From Saccharothrix sp. NRRL B-16348 (lineage in GTDB: Bacteria > Actinomycetota > Actinomycetes > Mycobacteriales > Pseudonocardiaceae): 64,000 nt of DNA. The stretch spans positions 68,658 through 132,657 of the forward strand of contig NZ_LGED01000136.1 of the NCBI RefSeq assembly GCF_001280085.1, in the 5' to 3' direction. The notes beneath the pieces were generated by a model that searched no databases, was not told where the DNA came from, and worked only from the letters and a program-made list of their open reading frames with translations. Below are positions 8,386 through 17,144 of the stretch, one piece after another; the stretch's first letter is position 1, and each line of letters begins with the position of its first letter. The translations under genes were made by a program, and so were the position numbers.

Positions 8386-9622
8386 ACTCCGCCAGGGTCA
8401 CGCCGACCTCGGAGAACCCGTTGGTGACCAGGTAGGGATTGCGCCGCATGCGGTCCACCGCGACCGCCGGACGTGCCCGTGGCCAGCGCGCAAGGACCTC
8501 GCGCACTGCGATTTCGGTCTCCATGGTGGCCAGTGGGCTGCCCACGCAACGGTGCCACCCCATACCGAAGGTCAGGTGGGACCGGGCCGTACGCGGCCGG
8601 GAGGGCAGGAACCGGTGCGCGTCGGGGCCGAAGGCCTCCGGATCCCGGTTGGCCGAACCGAGGTTGACCATCACCAGGGCGCCTGGGCGCAGGGTCACAC
8701 CGCCGTCCAGGTCGATGGGCTCGCGGACGAGGTAGTGCGGGATGTTACGGGTGGGTGGGTCCCAGCGCAGGCTTTCCCGCACCACGGCGGGGACGGAGTC
8801 CGGGTTTGCGGCGACGCTGGACCACTGGTCGGTGTGCAGCAGCGCGGCCAGGGTATTGCCGATGGCGGCGGTGGTGGTCTCGTGGCCGGCCAGCACCATC
8901 AGCACCGCGGTGGTCAGAACCTCCTCCGGAGCCAGCCGGTCCTCGCCGCCGGCGTGCACGAGAGTGGACAGCAGCGCCTCGTCGGGCCGTACCCGCTTGT
9001 TCTCGATCAGCTCGGCCAGGTAGCCGACCATTGCCTCCGAGGCCGGCTGCTGTTGTTCCGGCACCTCGGTCATCATCGCCGAGGACCACCCGGCCAGCAT
9101 GCCGCGATCCCGTGCCGGCACGCCGAGCAGTTCGCAGATCACCATCAGCGGCAGCGGCAACGCCAGGCCGGCCACCATGTCGACCGGCTGGTCGGGGTCC
9201 ATCGCGTCCAGCAGCCCACGCGTGATCCCGACGACGTTATGGCGCAGTTCCTGCACCCGTCGGGGGGTGAGCGCCGCCGCGACCGGCCGTCGCAGTCGGG
9301 TGTGGTCCGGCGGATCGGTGTTGATCATGCTGCCGCCGATGACGGCCGTCACGTTCGGTTCCACCCCCGCCTCGACCATGTGGTCCCTCATCACCGAGGC
9401 GATGCCGGCGGCGTCCTTGGTCAGGCCCGGGTGATTGTTCAGCAGCGTCCGTGCCTGCTCCAGCCCGGTGGTGACGATGTGGACCCGCACACCATTGGCC
9501 TGGTGGGCCACGTGCACCGGACCGATCCCGCGCGCGACGTCCTCGACCTCGTGGTGCACGTATCCGACGGACTCGCCACCAACCAGCCGGGCGTGATCGA
9601 CGTCGTGCTCGATTCGGGTCAT
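8384..9622 (-). CDS. Cytochrome P450 monooxygenase
   Basis: 412 aa; ATG at 9622 with AGGGAGA upstream. Upstream in-frame codons exist but are not P450-like. Signatures: oxygen-binding I helix LAGHETTTAAIG, the K-helix ExxR (ESLRWDPPTRNIPHYL), and the heme loop FGMGWHRCVG with the axial ligand Cys359. Length and the early phrase INTDPPDHTRLRRPV match soluble bacterial class I P450s such as the CYP107/CYP105 types. Electrons must come from a ferredoxin and reductase encoded elsewhere. No biosynthetic genes surround it, so the substrate cannot be inferred. Confidence 0.92.
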   Translation of the reverse strand: MTRIEHDVDHARLVGGESVGYVHHEVEDVARGIGPVHVAHQANGVRVHIVTTGLEQARTLLNNHPGLTKDAAGIASVMRDHMVEAGVEPNVTAVIGGSMINTDPPDHTRLRRPVAAALTPRRVQELRHNVVGITRGLLDAMDPDQPVDMVAGLALPLPLMVICELLGVPARDRGMLAGWSSAMMTEVPEQQQPASEAMVGYLAELIENKRVRPDEALLSTLVHAGGEDRLAPEEVLTTAVLMVLAGHETTTAAIGNTLAALLHTDQWSSVAANPDSVPAVVRESLRWDPPTRNIPHYLVREPIDLDGGVTLRPGALVMVNLGSANRDPEAFGPDAHRFLPSRPRTARSHLTFGMGWHRCVGSPLATMETEIAVREVLARWPRARPAVAVDRMRRNPYLVTNGFSEVGVTLAE

Positions 9623-10401
9623 GGTCTGCGGCTCTCCCTGGATCTCGGCGGGCCGGGCGGCAACGCGGTACGCCGACAACCATGCCGTGTCCCGGATCCA
9701 CAGCGCATCAGTGCAGACACGGGATTCACCGTCATCGCGTCGCGCCCGACGCCCCTGCGGCCTGAAGCAGTCGCCAGGCGCGTCGCCCCTGGTCAAGCTA
9801 CGTCTCCGGGCAAGCATACGAGTCAAGACATTCGCCCATTCAGCCCCAGTAAAGTACCGATCGTGATGAGTGCGTTACCGAGTGTATTCAAACCGTCTTC
9901 GGGTTCTCCGCATTGATGCGGTCTCACGCACGGTCTCCGGGTTTCGTGTGATGCCGGGCAGTACCGGAATCACGATGCTGATCTCAGCGCCCTAACCGAC
10001 GCTCGTCGACCAGGACGGGAAGACCTGCACACAGGATCCTGCGTGCGACGAACACCGGGTAGCGCCGCAGGGGATGAACGCAGGGCGCCTCGCTCCACAA
10101 GGGTGACACGCCAGACGAAGCGAGGGGAATGGACGGCGGTGGACACAGCCGACACCGGGACGCGCTGGCCGATCCGAGGGCACCCTGACCCATCTACTCG
10201 ACCTGAAGCTCGTCCGGCAGGGCGTTGCGGCTCCCGCATCAAACGCAGGACGCACGCACATCGGTCCGAACAGAACCCTTGAACTCGCCCCTGACGGAAC
10301 TAGCACGGCCAGACCGCAGCCTGCGCTACTCGCTGGAACACCAACCTGTACTGCCAGCCGAGACCCGACGCACCTGCACCACAGAGCACCTCAACAGACC
10401 T
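9623..10401. other. About 780 bp without a recognised gene
   Basis: Possible short open frames on both strands have no start signals or protein-like composition. I see only low-information GC-rich sequence up to the hairpin at 10402. Confidence 0.4.
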
Positions 10402-10441
10402 GACGTGGTGTGGCACACCGGGGGGCGTGCCACACCACGTC
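10402..10441. terminator. 15-bp perfect stem-loop upstream of the SsgA-like gene
   Basis: GACGTGGTGTGGCAC (10402-10416), a 10-nt loop, and its exact complement (10427-10441). It begins 89 nt before the ATG at 10491. With no gene upstream on this strand it may be an mRNA leader structure or a protein-binding site rather than a terminator. Confidence 0.5.
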
Positions 10442-10490
10442 GCCACGCTCGAAGCCAACCACGGCCACGTACGAACTAGGGGACCGTTCC

Positions 10491-10889
10491 ATGACAGAAC
10501 CGATCGCCGCCCAGATCACCGGAGCGATAGGCCTGACCGGAGTGAAGATCGAACTGGTCTACGACCCGACCGAGCCCTACACCGTCTTCATGTACATCTG
10601 GAACTGGTACGGCAAGCACTGGCTCGAGTGGGTCTGCGAGCGTGACCTCCTCGCCCAGGCCCTCGAAGCCGACACCGACGGCACTGTGACCGGAGAGCTC
10701 GACATGCTCATCACCCGGGTCGACGACCGAACCACGAAGATCACCAAGGTCACGCGTGGCGAATGGCACGAACGAACCGAGGTCGTGCTCGGTTCCGCCA
10801 GGCTCACCTCATTTCTCAAGGAAGCGTTCGCGCTTGTGCCTCCCGGCCACGAACGAATCGAACTCGACGTCGAGCAACTGTTGCGCTGA
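10491..10889 (+). CDS. SsgA-like (SALP) sporulation/cell-division regulator
   Basis: 132 aa; ATG at 10491 preceded by AGGGGA. The protein follows the SsgA family plan: YDPTEPYTVFM near residues 23-33, WLEWVCERDLLAQAL near 44-58, a beta-rich middle and a C-terminal SFLKEAFALVPPGHE. SsgA-like proteins occur in morphologically complex actinomycetes and help place septa and peptidoglycan enzymes during sporulation. It is cytoplasmic. Nothing in the neighbourhood ties it to a particular partner. Confident as family, not as to which paralogue. Confidence 0.85.
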   Translation: MTEPIAAQITGAIGLTGVKIELVYDPTEPYTVFMYIWNWYGKHWLEWVCERDLLAQALEADTDGTVTGELDMLITRVDDRTTKITKVTRGEWHERTEVVLGSARLTSFLKEAFALVPPGHERIELDVEQLLR

Positions 10890-10965
10890 GCGGACCGCCT
10901 GAGCTACCGACCGTGGCCCACCTACCAGGCGCCGACCCTGCACGTCGAGCGACACGGGGGAACGC

Positions 10966-11019
10966 ATGAAGACCGGCAGTCTCGCCGGCACCCACGCCAT
11001 GATCGGATCGCGCCGTTGA
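10966..11019 (+). CDS. Possible 17-aa leader peptide coupled to the AbrB-like gene
   Basis: ATG at 10966 follows GGGGGAA, and the 17-codon frame (MKTGSLAGTHAMIGSRR) ends at TGA 11017-11019, overlapping the TTG start at 11016 of the next gene. Such TTGA coupling would let ribosomes re-initiate on a weak start. No homology is recognised, so this is positional evidence only. Confidence 0.3.
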   Translation: MKTGSLAGTHAMIGSRR

Positions 11020-11516
11020 CACCGCCGACCTTCGACTCGGACGACGTGGTCATCCGCGCACTGTCCCTGCCGGCGGTTCTACCCGGCCGAACACGCGCGC
11101 GGTCAAGGAAACTCGATGTCGGAGACCTGTACGCCAGGGTCAACAACACCACCCTGCACTTCGCCTTGTCCTCTGTGGACCATCGCGGACGACTGACCAG
11201 CCGGCAAACCTTCAGTCACCTGCAGTGGCCTCCAGGTAAAACCCTTACAAGCACCTTTGGGCGCAACTACGTCCTGCTCCGTCCCGCCGCCGACGGCGAG
11301 CTCACCGTCGGCGAGCGAGGGCGACTTCTGCTGCCGTCCAACCTTCTGCACTACTGCGGGATCGGCGCCCACCGACAGATCCTGCTGATCGCCGCAGCAG
11401 ACCACGACATGCTCGTCGTCCACCCACAACAGAACATCGCGGAGATGGTCCGCGGGTTCCACGAGGCACAGTTCCAACGAAACGTACACAGGAGGGTTTC
11501 CGGTGACCACCGCTGA
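11016..11516 (+). CDS. AbrB/SpoVT-like transcription-regulator protein
   Basis: 166 aa. The TTG at 11016 is a weak start with poor spacing; a GTG at 11047 is the main alternative. The C-terminal part (GELTVGERGRLLLPSNLLHY and ILLIAAADHDMLVVHPQ) matches the swapped-hairpin AbrB/MazE/SpoVT DNA-binding fold. The N-terminal half (LYARVNNTTLHFALSSVD) is not recognised. The frame overlaps the recombinase start by 14 nt, so the two are co-expressed and the protein may control recombinase expression (inference). Confidence 0.6.
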   Translation: MTPPTFDSDDVVIRALSLPAVLPGRTRARSRKLDVGDLYARVNNTTLHFALSSVDHRGRLTSRQTFSHLQWPPGKTLTSTFGRNYVLLRPAADGELTVGERGRLLLPSNLLHYCGIGAHRQILLIAAADHDMLVVHPQQNIAEMVRGFHEAQFQRNVHRRVSGDHR

Positions 11517-12528
11517 GGAACTCACCATGGCGCACTTACTCCTCGAGCGCCTTGGCATCTCTCTCGAAGACCTGACCAACGCCACCCCGCCGGCGCCGAC
11601 GTTCGCGGAGTTCATACCGATCGTCAGCAACGCGGTACCAGTGGGAACCCGCCGGGTCTACAAGCCCTACTGGGGGAAGCTGACCGAAACGTGGGGCGCG
11701 CTGCGCATCGACGAGATCCGCGCCACCGACGTCAACTGGTTCATCGAACACACCAGAAAGACCGCAGCCATACGACGATCGAGCCGGGGCGGACACAGCG
11801 CCGCCGAACACGCCTACCGCGCACTGCGATGTGTCTACAGGTACGCGATATTGAACAGAGTGATCGACCAGCGAAACGACCCCACCGCCATGGTGACCAA
11901 ACCGAAACATGTCAAGTCCAACCGACACGCGATCGACAACACCCTGCTCGGCCAGATCGTGGAAGTCGCCTCGACCACCGGCGACGACCCCACACTCGAC
12001 GCGATCATGATCCGCCTGCACCTTGAGACGGCCGCACGCCGAGCCGGAGCACTCGGCCTGCGACCGCAGGACCTCGATCCCAAGCGATCGCTGATCCGAC
12101 TCAGCGAGAAGGGCGACATCACCCGCTGGCAACCGGTGTCCCCTCACCTGATGACACACCTGCTACACCTGACGGAAAGCCGCGGCGACCCCGACGACAA
12201 CCGCCCCATACTCCGCTACCGGAACGGAACGCCGATAACGGCGCGACGTTACGACCACCTGTGGGAACGTATCGGCCAACACGTGGACACCGTACGAGCG
12301 CTCGGCATCACGACCCACTGGCTGCGGCACACCACACTCACCTGGGTGGAACGCAACTTCGGCTACGCCGTGGCCAGAGCCTTCGCCGGTCACGCCGCCT
12401 CCAGCTCCCGCTTCGGCGTGACCGCCACCTACGTACGCGCCGGCATCAGCGAAGTCGCCGAAGCCCTCGCCGCACTGACCGGAGAAGCTCATCCGCTCGC
12501 CCCGGCCCCTGGCCCCGAACCAGGCTGA
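11503..12528 (+). CDS. Tyrosine recombinase / integrase
   Basis: 341 aa; GTG at 11503 with GGAGGG 6 nt upstream. It has an N-terminal core-binding domain (residues about 30-125) and a C-terminal catalytic domain. Catalytic residues visible: R180 (ETAARRAGALGL), K203 in the beta-hairpin, H272-x-x-R275-H276 (THWLRHT), H297 (FAGHAAS) and the nucleophile Y310 (ATYVRAG). The set is complete, so it is probably active. It follows the AbrB-like gene in one operon. The thymidylate-synthase-like gene on the other strand loses its conserved sequence exactly where this gene ends, suggesting an old integration junction near 12530. Confidence 0.88.
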   Translation: MTTAEELTMAHLLLERLGISLEDLTNATPPAPTFAEFIPIVSNAVPVGTRRVYKPYWGKLTETWGALRIDEIRATDVNWFIEHTRKTAAIRRSSRGGHSAAEHAYRALRCVYRYAILNRVIDQRNDPTAMVTKPKHVKSNRHAIDNTLLGQIVEVASTTGDDPTLDAIMIRLHLETAARRAGALGLRPQDLDPKRSLIRLSEKGDITRWQPVSPHLMTHLLHLTESRGDPDDNRPILRYRNGTPITARRYDHLWERIGQHVDTVRALGITTHWLRHTTLTWVERNFGYAVARAFAGHAASSSRFGVTATYVRAGISEVAEALAALTGEAHPLAPAPGPEPG

Positions 12529-13014
12529 CCTCCGCGACAGCAGGCCGGACAGTGTGGCATCCCAGGGTTCGGCAAGGTTTGACGACCGGTGTACGTCCAC
12601 CGCTCCCTCGGTGAGCAGGAAGTGGACCAGGGTGAGCGTCGGGAACCGTGCGGTCGGGTCGTCGATCCGGTCGCCGATCGGGTCCACCGGCACCGCCAGT
12701 GCCCGACTGCTGTTCGGTCGGGCGCGCAGCACCGCCACCACCCGGTCGATCTGGTCCAGGTCCTCGCGGAAGCGTCGCAGGCGTTCGCCATGATTGAACT
12801 GCATACCCCGGCCAGCTTGCGCGTTCTGCGACCAGCCAACCATCTCGGTGCACCACTGCTGCAGTTGGTGTGGTGCGTGACCGGGTACATCGGCGTATGT
12901 GGGCGGCACGATTGGGACGGTCGCGCCGTCGGCTTGCGGCACACGGTCGGCGTCGGCAAGCTCTCCGGTTGCCGGACTGCACCGAGGCTGGTGGCCGGTG
13001 GGTGCGGGCGTCAC
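12163..13014 (-). pseudogene. Thymidylate-synthase-like protein, C-terminally truncated
   Basis: The GTG at 13014 overlaps the stop of the upstream gene (GTGA, 13011-13014). Residues about 50-155 resemble the thymidylate synthase fold: NAQAGRGMQFNHGERLRRF, DLDQIDRVVAVLRARPNSSRA, then FPTLTLVHFLLTEGAVDVHR. Where active TS has Pro-x-Cys-His, this protein has F-P-T-L, so the catalytic cysteine seems absent. After NLAEPWDATLSGLL (about 12540) the frame continues only as antisense of the recombinase, so the domain's last third is missing. TS-like proteins with altered sites are plausible ligand binders. The fold call is from memory; moderate confidence. Confidence 0.5.
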
Positions 13015-14090
13015 CGTTCAGGCCACCGAGTCGCGCTGATCTTGATCTCGGCTCTCGCAGCGAGGATTCCGTAGGCGTGCGCGCTGCGGACGACGTCGCA
13101 CCACAGGTCAAGATGAGGTTGGACGGTGGAGACGAGGCCGTCCCCGAACATCTGCAGGGTCCTGATGGCTACGTCGGGCTCAGTGCTCTGCGAGATCACT
13201 CGCCGCAGGGTGACCTCGATGGCGTTTCCCAACGTGCGGTCGGGATGCGCGGGGTCTCCTTCGGCGATGATCAGATCCATGATCGCCAGGGGATCCACCG
13301 GGTGAACGGGGCGGGGAATGTAGTCCAACCGGTGGAAGTGGAGCATGAAGTAGCCCCGCTCGAACGCGACCTTCAGCAAGAACGCGAGTGATTCGGAGAC
13401 ATCATCCGGCCTGGCGGCCGGCGGTGCATCCCCCAGGCCGGATCTTCGAAGGAACGTATCGGTTTGGCTGTAGGCGACGGCGTCGATGACAGGCCGCATG
13501 CCCCGGGGAATGAGGTCGAGTTGGGCTTGAAGGTCTCCCACTTCCTCCAGGCAGTTGTCGAAGTTCACGAGGAATGCCAGGACCGGCAGGTTCAACTCGT
13601 CCTTCAGCTTGCTGAGCTGATCCGGTGTCGGCGCGATGTGCACGCCTCCGCTGACCCCACCACCTACCTGGATCACGGTCCCGAAGACTTGTCCGTACAT
13701 CTGGTTGTGCGTGGAAGGCTGGCCGGGCGTCGGTCGGGTGTCCCAGGCGTCCAGTTCCTCGGCCAGCCCGGTGCCGGATCCTTCGTCGAGGTGGCCCAGG
13801 TCTGCGATGGTGTCGGACCATTTCTTCTGGGCGAATTGTGCGGTCATGCCGCCGTCCACCTGGCCGATCGTGTCCCAGGTCGTTCCCCGAGCCCGTTCCA
13901 GGTCCACGGCGATGACCACCAGTCGCTCGACATCCTTCGACACCCGCAGCGCTTCGCGGAGGTAGTCGCCGTCGTGGTGCCCACGTTCTGTGGGAACCAG
14001 TTGCCGAGCCAGGCTGGACAGGCGTCGCGCCGCAGCGGAGTACCTCCGCCGCGCTGCCGCAGCAGCTTCATCCGGTTCACGTGTCGTCAT
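13011..14090 (-). CDS. Hypothetical protein coupled to the TS-like gene
   Basis: 359 aa; ATG at 14090. The N-terminal 110 residues are helical and charged. A central glycine-rich motif (QVFGTVIQVGGGVSGGVHI, residues about 133-151) resembles the short beta element (VIQAGxIxGGVH) common between sensor and effector parts of actinobacterial multidomain proteins. The C-terminal half is helical with DLWCDVVRSAHAYGILAAR. No enzyme motif or membrane segment is seen. It heads the operon, overlaps the TS-like gene by 4 nt, and has a palindrome (14115-14127) just upstream. Family not recognised. Confidence 0.6.
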   Translation of the reverse strand: MTTREPDEAAAAARRRYSAAARRLSSLARQLVPTERGHHDGDYLREALRVSKDVERLVVIAVDLERARGTTWDTIGQVDGGMTAQFAQKKWSDTIADLGHLDEGSGTGLAEELDAWDTRPTPGQPSTHNQMYGQVFGTVIQVGGGVSGGVHIAPTPDQLSKLKDELNLPVLAFLVNFDNCLEEVGDLQAQLDLIPRGMRPVIDAVAYSQTDTFLRRSGLGDAPPAARPDDVSESLAFLLKVAFERGYFMLHFHRLDYIPRPVHPVDPLAIMDLIIAEGDPAHPDRTLGNAIEVTLRRVISQSTEPDVAIRTLQMFGDGLVSTVQPHLDLWCDVVRSAHAYGILAARAEIKISATRWPER

Positions 14091-14114
14091 ATCGTCAACC
14101 TATAGCCGACTCGA

Positions 14115-14127
14115 ACCGTATTACGGT
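14115..14127. promoter_or_regulatory. Palindrome ACCGT-ATT-ACGGT upstream of the 14090 gene
   Basis: A perfect dyad 25 nt before the start codon, inside the most A/T-rich part of the local intergenic region (14100-14180). A second site of the same form, ACCGT-AGC-ACGGT, lies at 62700-62712 between promoter boxes. Operator function is inferred. Confidence 0.35.
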
Positions 14128-14230
14128 GCCAGCCAAGACGATCGATTCGTTATATATGGATTTATTAGCCTCGAAACGCTCTTTCAGCTGATCAGCGGCG
14201 ATGGCTCCCCGAAAGGGCGTGATCTTCAGG

Positions 14231-14634
14231 TGACTACGGCCGTGGGCGGCGCCGACACCCTGTTCGGCGGCGACGGCAACGACCTCCTGATCGGCGACTT
14301 CCGCGCCATCAACGGCCCGGCGGCCCTCGGGTTGCCCGGGAACGACAGCATCGACGGCGGCCTCGGCGCCGACGTGATCGCCGGCGACTACATCGACATC
14401 ACCCTCACCCTCGTCGGCGCCGCCCTGGCAGCCGCCAACGACACCATCGTCGGCGGCGACGGCATCGACACCATCTACGGCGACGCCAAGACCGGCAACG
14501 CATCCCTGGTCGACGCCGGCGCCGGATTCGCCGACACCATCAACGGCGCAGCCGGCACCGCCGACACCGCACAGGCCGGCCCCGGCACCGACACCTGCAC
14601 CAACGTCGAAACCACCACCGGCTGCGAACCGTAA
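14231..14634 (+). pseudogene. RTX-type calcium-binding repeat protein, 5'-truncated
   Basis: From about 14231 (GTG, no convincing ribosome site) the frame encodes GGADTLFGGDGNDLLIGD, then GNDSIDGGLGADVIAGD, NDTIVGGDGIDTIYGD and a C-terminal TCTNVETTTGCEP. These are GGxGxDxhx nonapeptide repeats of hemolysin-type calcium-binding proteins, spaced by inserts. The upstream sequence in frame is not protein-like and has no signal peptide, so this is probably the 3' end of a lost exported protein. Confidence 0.6.
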
Positions 14635-15075
14635 GAACCCGCCGAGCGAACACGCAACAGACGGACATCGTCCACACCGGACGAACTGCCGGTCGGTGAA
14701 CTCCGCATCCCGACCAGCAGTTCCCCGCCGCGGTGGCGGCGAACTCCACCCGCTCCGGCCGGCTCTGGAGCGCACGTGGATCCGTCTGCTCGTCCCGCCT
14801 CACGAGACGACGGCCATCCTCAAATTCCCGCCCGGATAGGCAGGCGGGCTCGACGGGTGATCGGCTGACCCGGCCTGCTCTCCGGTGGTGTGGGTGCCCG
14901 AACCGTGGCGGAAGGATCACGGTCGCAGCGGCGCGCCTCACCACCGCCCTCAACCTGATCCGCCGGGACGCATGGTGGAGCGGCGCATAGCCCAACAACG
15001 CAACAGAGTCCCAGGGCGCTGTCCATCGAACGCACCGACCGACCAGGCGATCCGGCTCGGCCGAAGTGCGCCGGG
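14635..15075. other. 441 bp without a recognised gene
   Basis: This separates the RTX fragment from the stop of the lipoprotein-like gene. Only short unsupported frames are seen, plus a minor CCCGCC/GGCGGG inverted pair near 14828-14850. Confidence 0.3.
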
Positions 15076-16839
15076 TCAGGACCCGCTGCATAGTTCGAAC
15101 CCGGAAGCGTAGTCGCGTTGTCCGGCGAGGATGTCGGTCACGATGTCGCCCGGGCCGAGTTGGAAGCCGAGGTAGAGGTCTTCTGGGCCCGCGATCAGCA
15201 GAATCGAGCCTCGTTCGTTCTCGAGGCGCTCGTCACGGTGGCCGGGGTAGGCCACGCGCACTTCTTGGGCGGTGGAGCCCACGCCGATTCCTTTGTCGGT
15301 CCGCACTCCTCTGGGGGGATTGACGCCGACGGTACGGCCGGCCTCGGCGGTGATCAACGTACTCAGCCGCTGTTCCCAGTCCGCGCTCCAGCCTCCGTCG
15401 GCCAGCGCCGTGCAACGCCTGCCGATCCGCATGGCGGTGAGGTCGGCGACACCTGTGGCCATCGCCTGCTCGGCGGTGAGACCGATGGTCAGCGGTCCGT
15501 AGCCGTGGAATGTCAGGCGAAGCGGTTTGAGCGCTGGGCTGAGGGCCCACGCGGCAGGGGGGAGTTCGCGGTCGAGGAACCACTCGGCGAGCTGGAGCAC
15601 CTTCCCCGCGAGCCACACCAGGATCATCGCCCGCCGGGCGAGTTTGATCCGTTCGGTGGTCTCCTGCACCGCGGGAACCTTCGAACCGTTGGCCTTCGTA
15701 AGCACCATGGCGAGCGCCTGTTGCGCTATGTGATCGGCGTTGGCCACCGCGCACCGGGCGATCTCTGCGGCCGCTGCGAGCGCGTCGCCTCGTCCGGCTG
15801 GTTGCGTGAGGTCGTGCAGGCACTGGCCGGCCATGGCCATGGTCATGGCGATCGCCACACCCCGATTGTCCTGGCCCACTACAGCGCTGACTGCGTCGTA
15901 CATCTGACCGGCCAGTGCGTAGACCGGGCTGGGGTCTGCGGTAATCAGAGGTTGGTCGCCTGCGGCTCGGACCTGCGCTTCGGTGAAGCGGAGTTCGACT
16001 TCCTCCCCACCGGGCAGGAGCACCCTGCCGCCGAACAGATCGGTGATCGTCCCGCTCGGCGACAACGCCCGTGTCATCAGCTGCTGCAGGAGGTCCTCGC
16101 CGGCCAGGCCGCGCAGCGACTTCGACAAGGTGTCCTCTGTGTACTGGGGCACGGCAGCCGGGACGACAGCCGTGCCGTACGCACGGTTGCCCGCCACCTT
16201 CACGACCATGATGTCGGGATCGCCGTCCATGCCGCCGACACACCACCGCATCGGCGAGTGGCGGTCGTCGAAGAACGTGGCATCGCCGGCCCAGTCGGGG
16301 ACTGTGCCGTGGCATGACGGCTTGTCGCGCCGCCGGGTGAACACGTTGTAGACGAAGTCCGTGAACGTGGTGAAGTGGTCGACCTGCGCGGTGAGCGTCT
16401 TGCGGTCCTCGGACAGCGTTGTCGGGATCGCGGTCCAGGTGTCCGTCCCGGGGTCGAAAAACGCGATCGACGCCTGCTGCCCTTCCTGCAGAGCGGAGTC
16501 CAGGCGCCGCCGGACGGTGACGCCCTCCGGCGGCACGGTCCCGGCGGTCAAGGACAACTCGACCGGTGCGCCCGCTGTCAGGTCTCCCGGGGTCGTGAGT
16601 TCGTCCAACACCTCTGTCGCACGCGCCTCGCTTCCCAGGCCCGCCGCCAGCACCAAGTCGCCGCCGACAGTGCCGTGCAGCTCGGCCGACCACCCATGTG
16701 AATCCACCACGCTGCCCGCCGTGGCAGGCGTGCTGACCATCCACGATTCGTCGGTCGGAGGCGTCGGCTGTGAACCGGTGCACGCAGGGCACAGCGAGAA
16801 CGACAGGACCAGCACCACGATCGAACGCAGCAGACGCAT
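15076..16839 (-). CDS. Exported protein (possible lipoprotein), paralogue of the divergent gene
   Basis: 587 aa; ATG at 16839. The N-terminus is a signal peptide ending LCPAC; Cys20 would be lipidated, though the -3 position is atypical. An N-terminal beta-rich region (residues about 40-165) ends with LTAQVDHFTTFTDF. The hallmark is CHGTVPDW (176-183) followed by FFDDRHSPMRWCVGG and DPDIMVVKVAGNRAYG. The rest is helical with two long Ala/Leu stretches, then a beta-rich C-terminus. The hallmark block recurs in the divergent gene at 17145-19076. Function unknown; probably an extracellular sensor, binding protein or immunity-type factor (inference). Confidence 0.75.
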   Translation of the reverse strand: MRLLRSIVVLVLSFSLCPACTGSQPTPPTDESWMVSTPATAGSVVDSHGWSAELHGTVGGDLVLAAGLGSEARATEVLDELTTPGDLTAGAPVELSLTAGTVPPEGVTVRRRLDSALQEGQQASIAFFDPGTDTWTAIPTTLSEDRKTLTAQVDHFTTFTDFVYNVFTRRRDKPSCHGTVPDWAGDATFFDDRHSPMRWCVGGMDGDPDIMVVKVAGNRAYGTAVVPAAVPQYTEDTLSKSLRGLAGEDLLQQLMTRALSPSGTITDLFGGRVLLPGGEEVELRFTEAQVRAAGDQPLITADPSPVYALAGQMYDAVSAVVGQDNRGVAIAMTMAMAGQCLHDLTQPAGRGDALAAAAEIARCAVANADHIAQQALAMVLTKANGSKVPAVQETTERIKLARRAMILVWLAGKVLQLAEWFLDRELPPAAWALSPALKPLRLTFHGYGPLTIGLTAEQAMATGVADLTAMRIGRRCTALADGGWSADWEQRLSTLITAEAGRTVGVNPPRGVRTDKGIGVGSTAQEVRVAYPGHRDERLENERGSILLIAGPEDLYLGFQLGPGDIVTDILAGQRDYASGFELCSGS

Positions 16840-17144
16840 CGCGCGCTCCCAGCGTCAGCGACCGGAAGATGAGCTGATCCGGCCCTTTCACCGTCCATCG
16901 CAGCCTCCGTTCGCTGCGTTAGTGCCGAGCCTGCGACACACACGATCGGGTGAAACATCTCTACTTCCGGTCCGCGTGCGACGGCACAGGCCGTGGGACG
17001 TGAATGACGTTCCAACGTGCCTCGGAAGCCGGCAGCTGCCGCGCATCGACGTGTCGGAACCGGCCGGTGGTGGAGGTGCCCGTCGGTAACGCCGCCGGGG
17101 CCGGTAGCGAAATGCCGAGCACATCATGAGCGTGGAGGAATCCG
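16840..17144. promoter_or_regulatory. 305-bp divergent promoter region between two paralogues
   Basis: It must carry promoters for both exported proteins. The forward gene has GGAGGAAT just before its ATG. I could not assign convincing -35/-10 boxes on either strand. Confidence 0.3.

Noticed and set aside
9970..10306. Overlapping small reverse frames in the P450-SsgA gap
   Set aside because: Three frames open at once with no ribosome sites and no protein-like composition.
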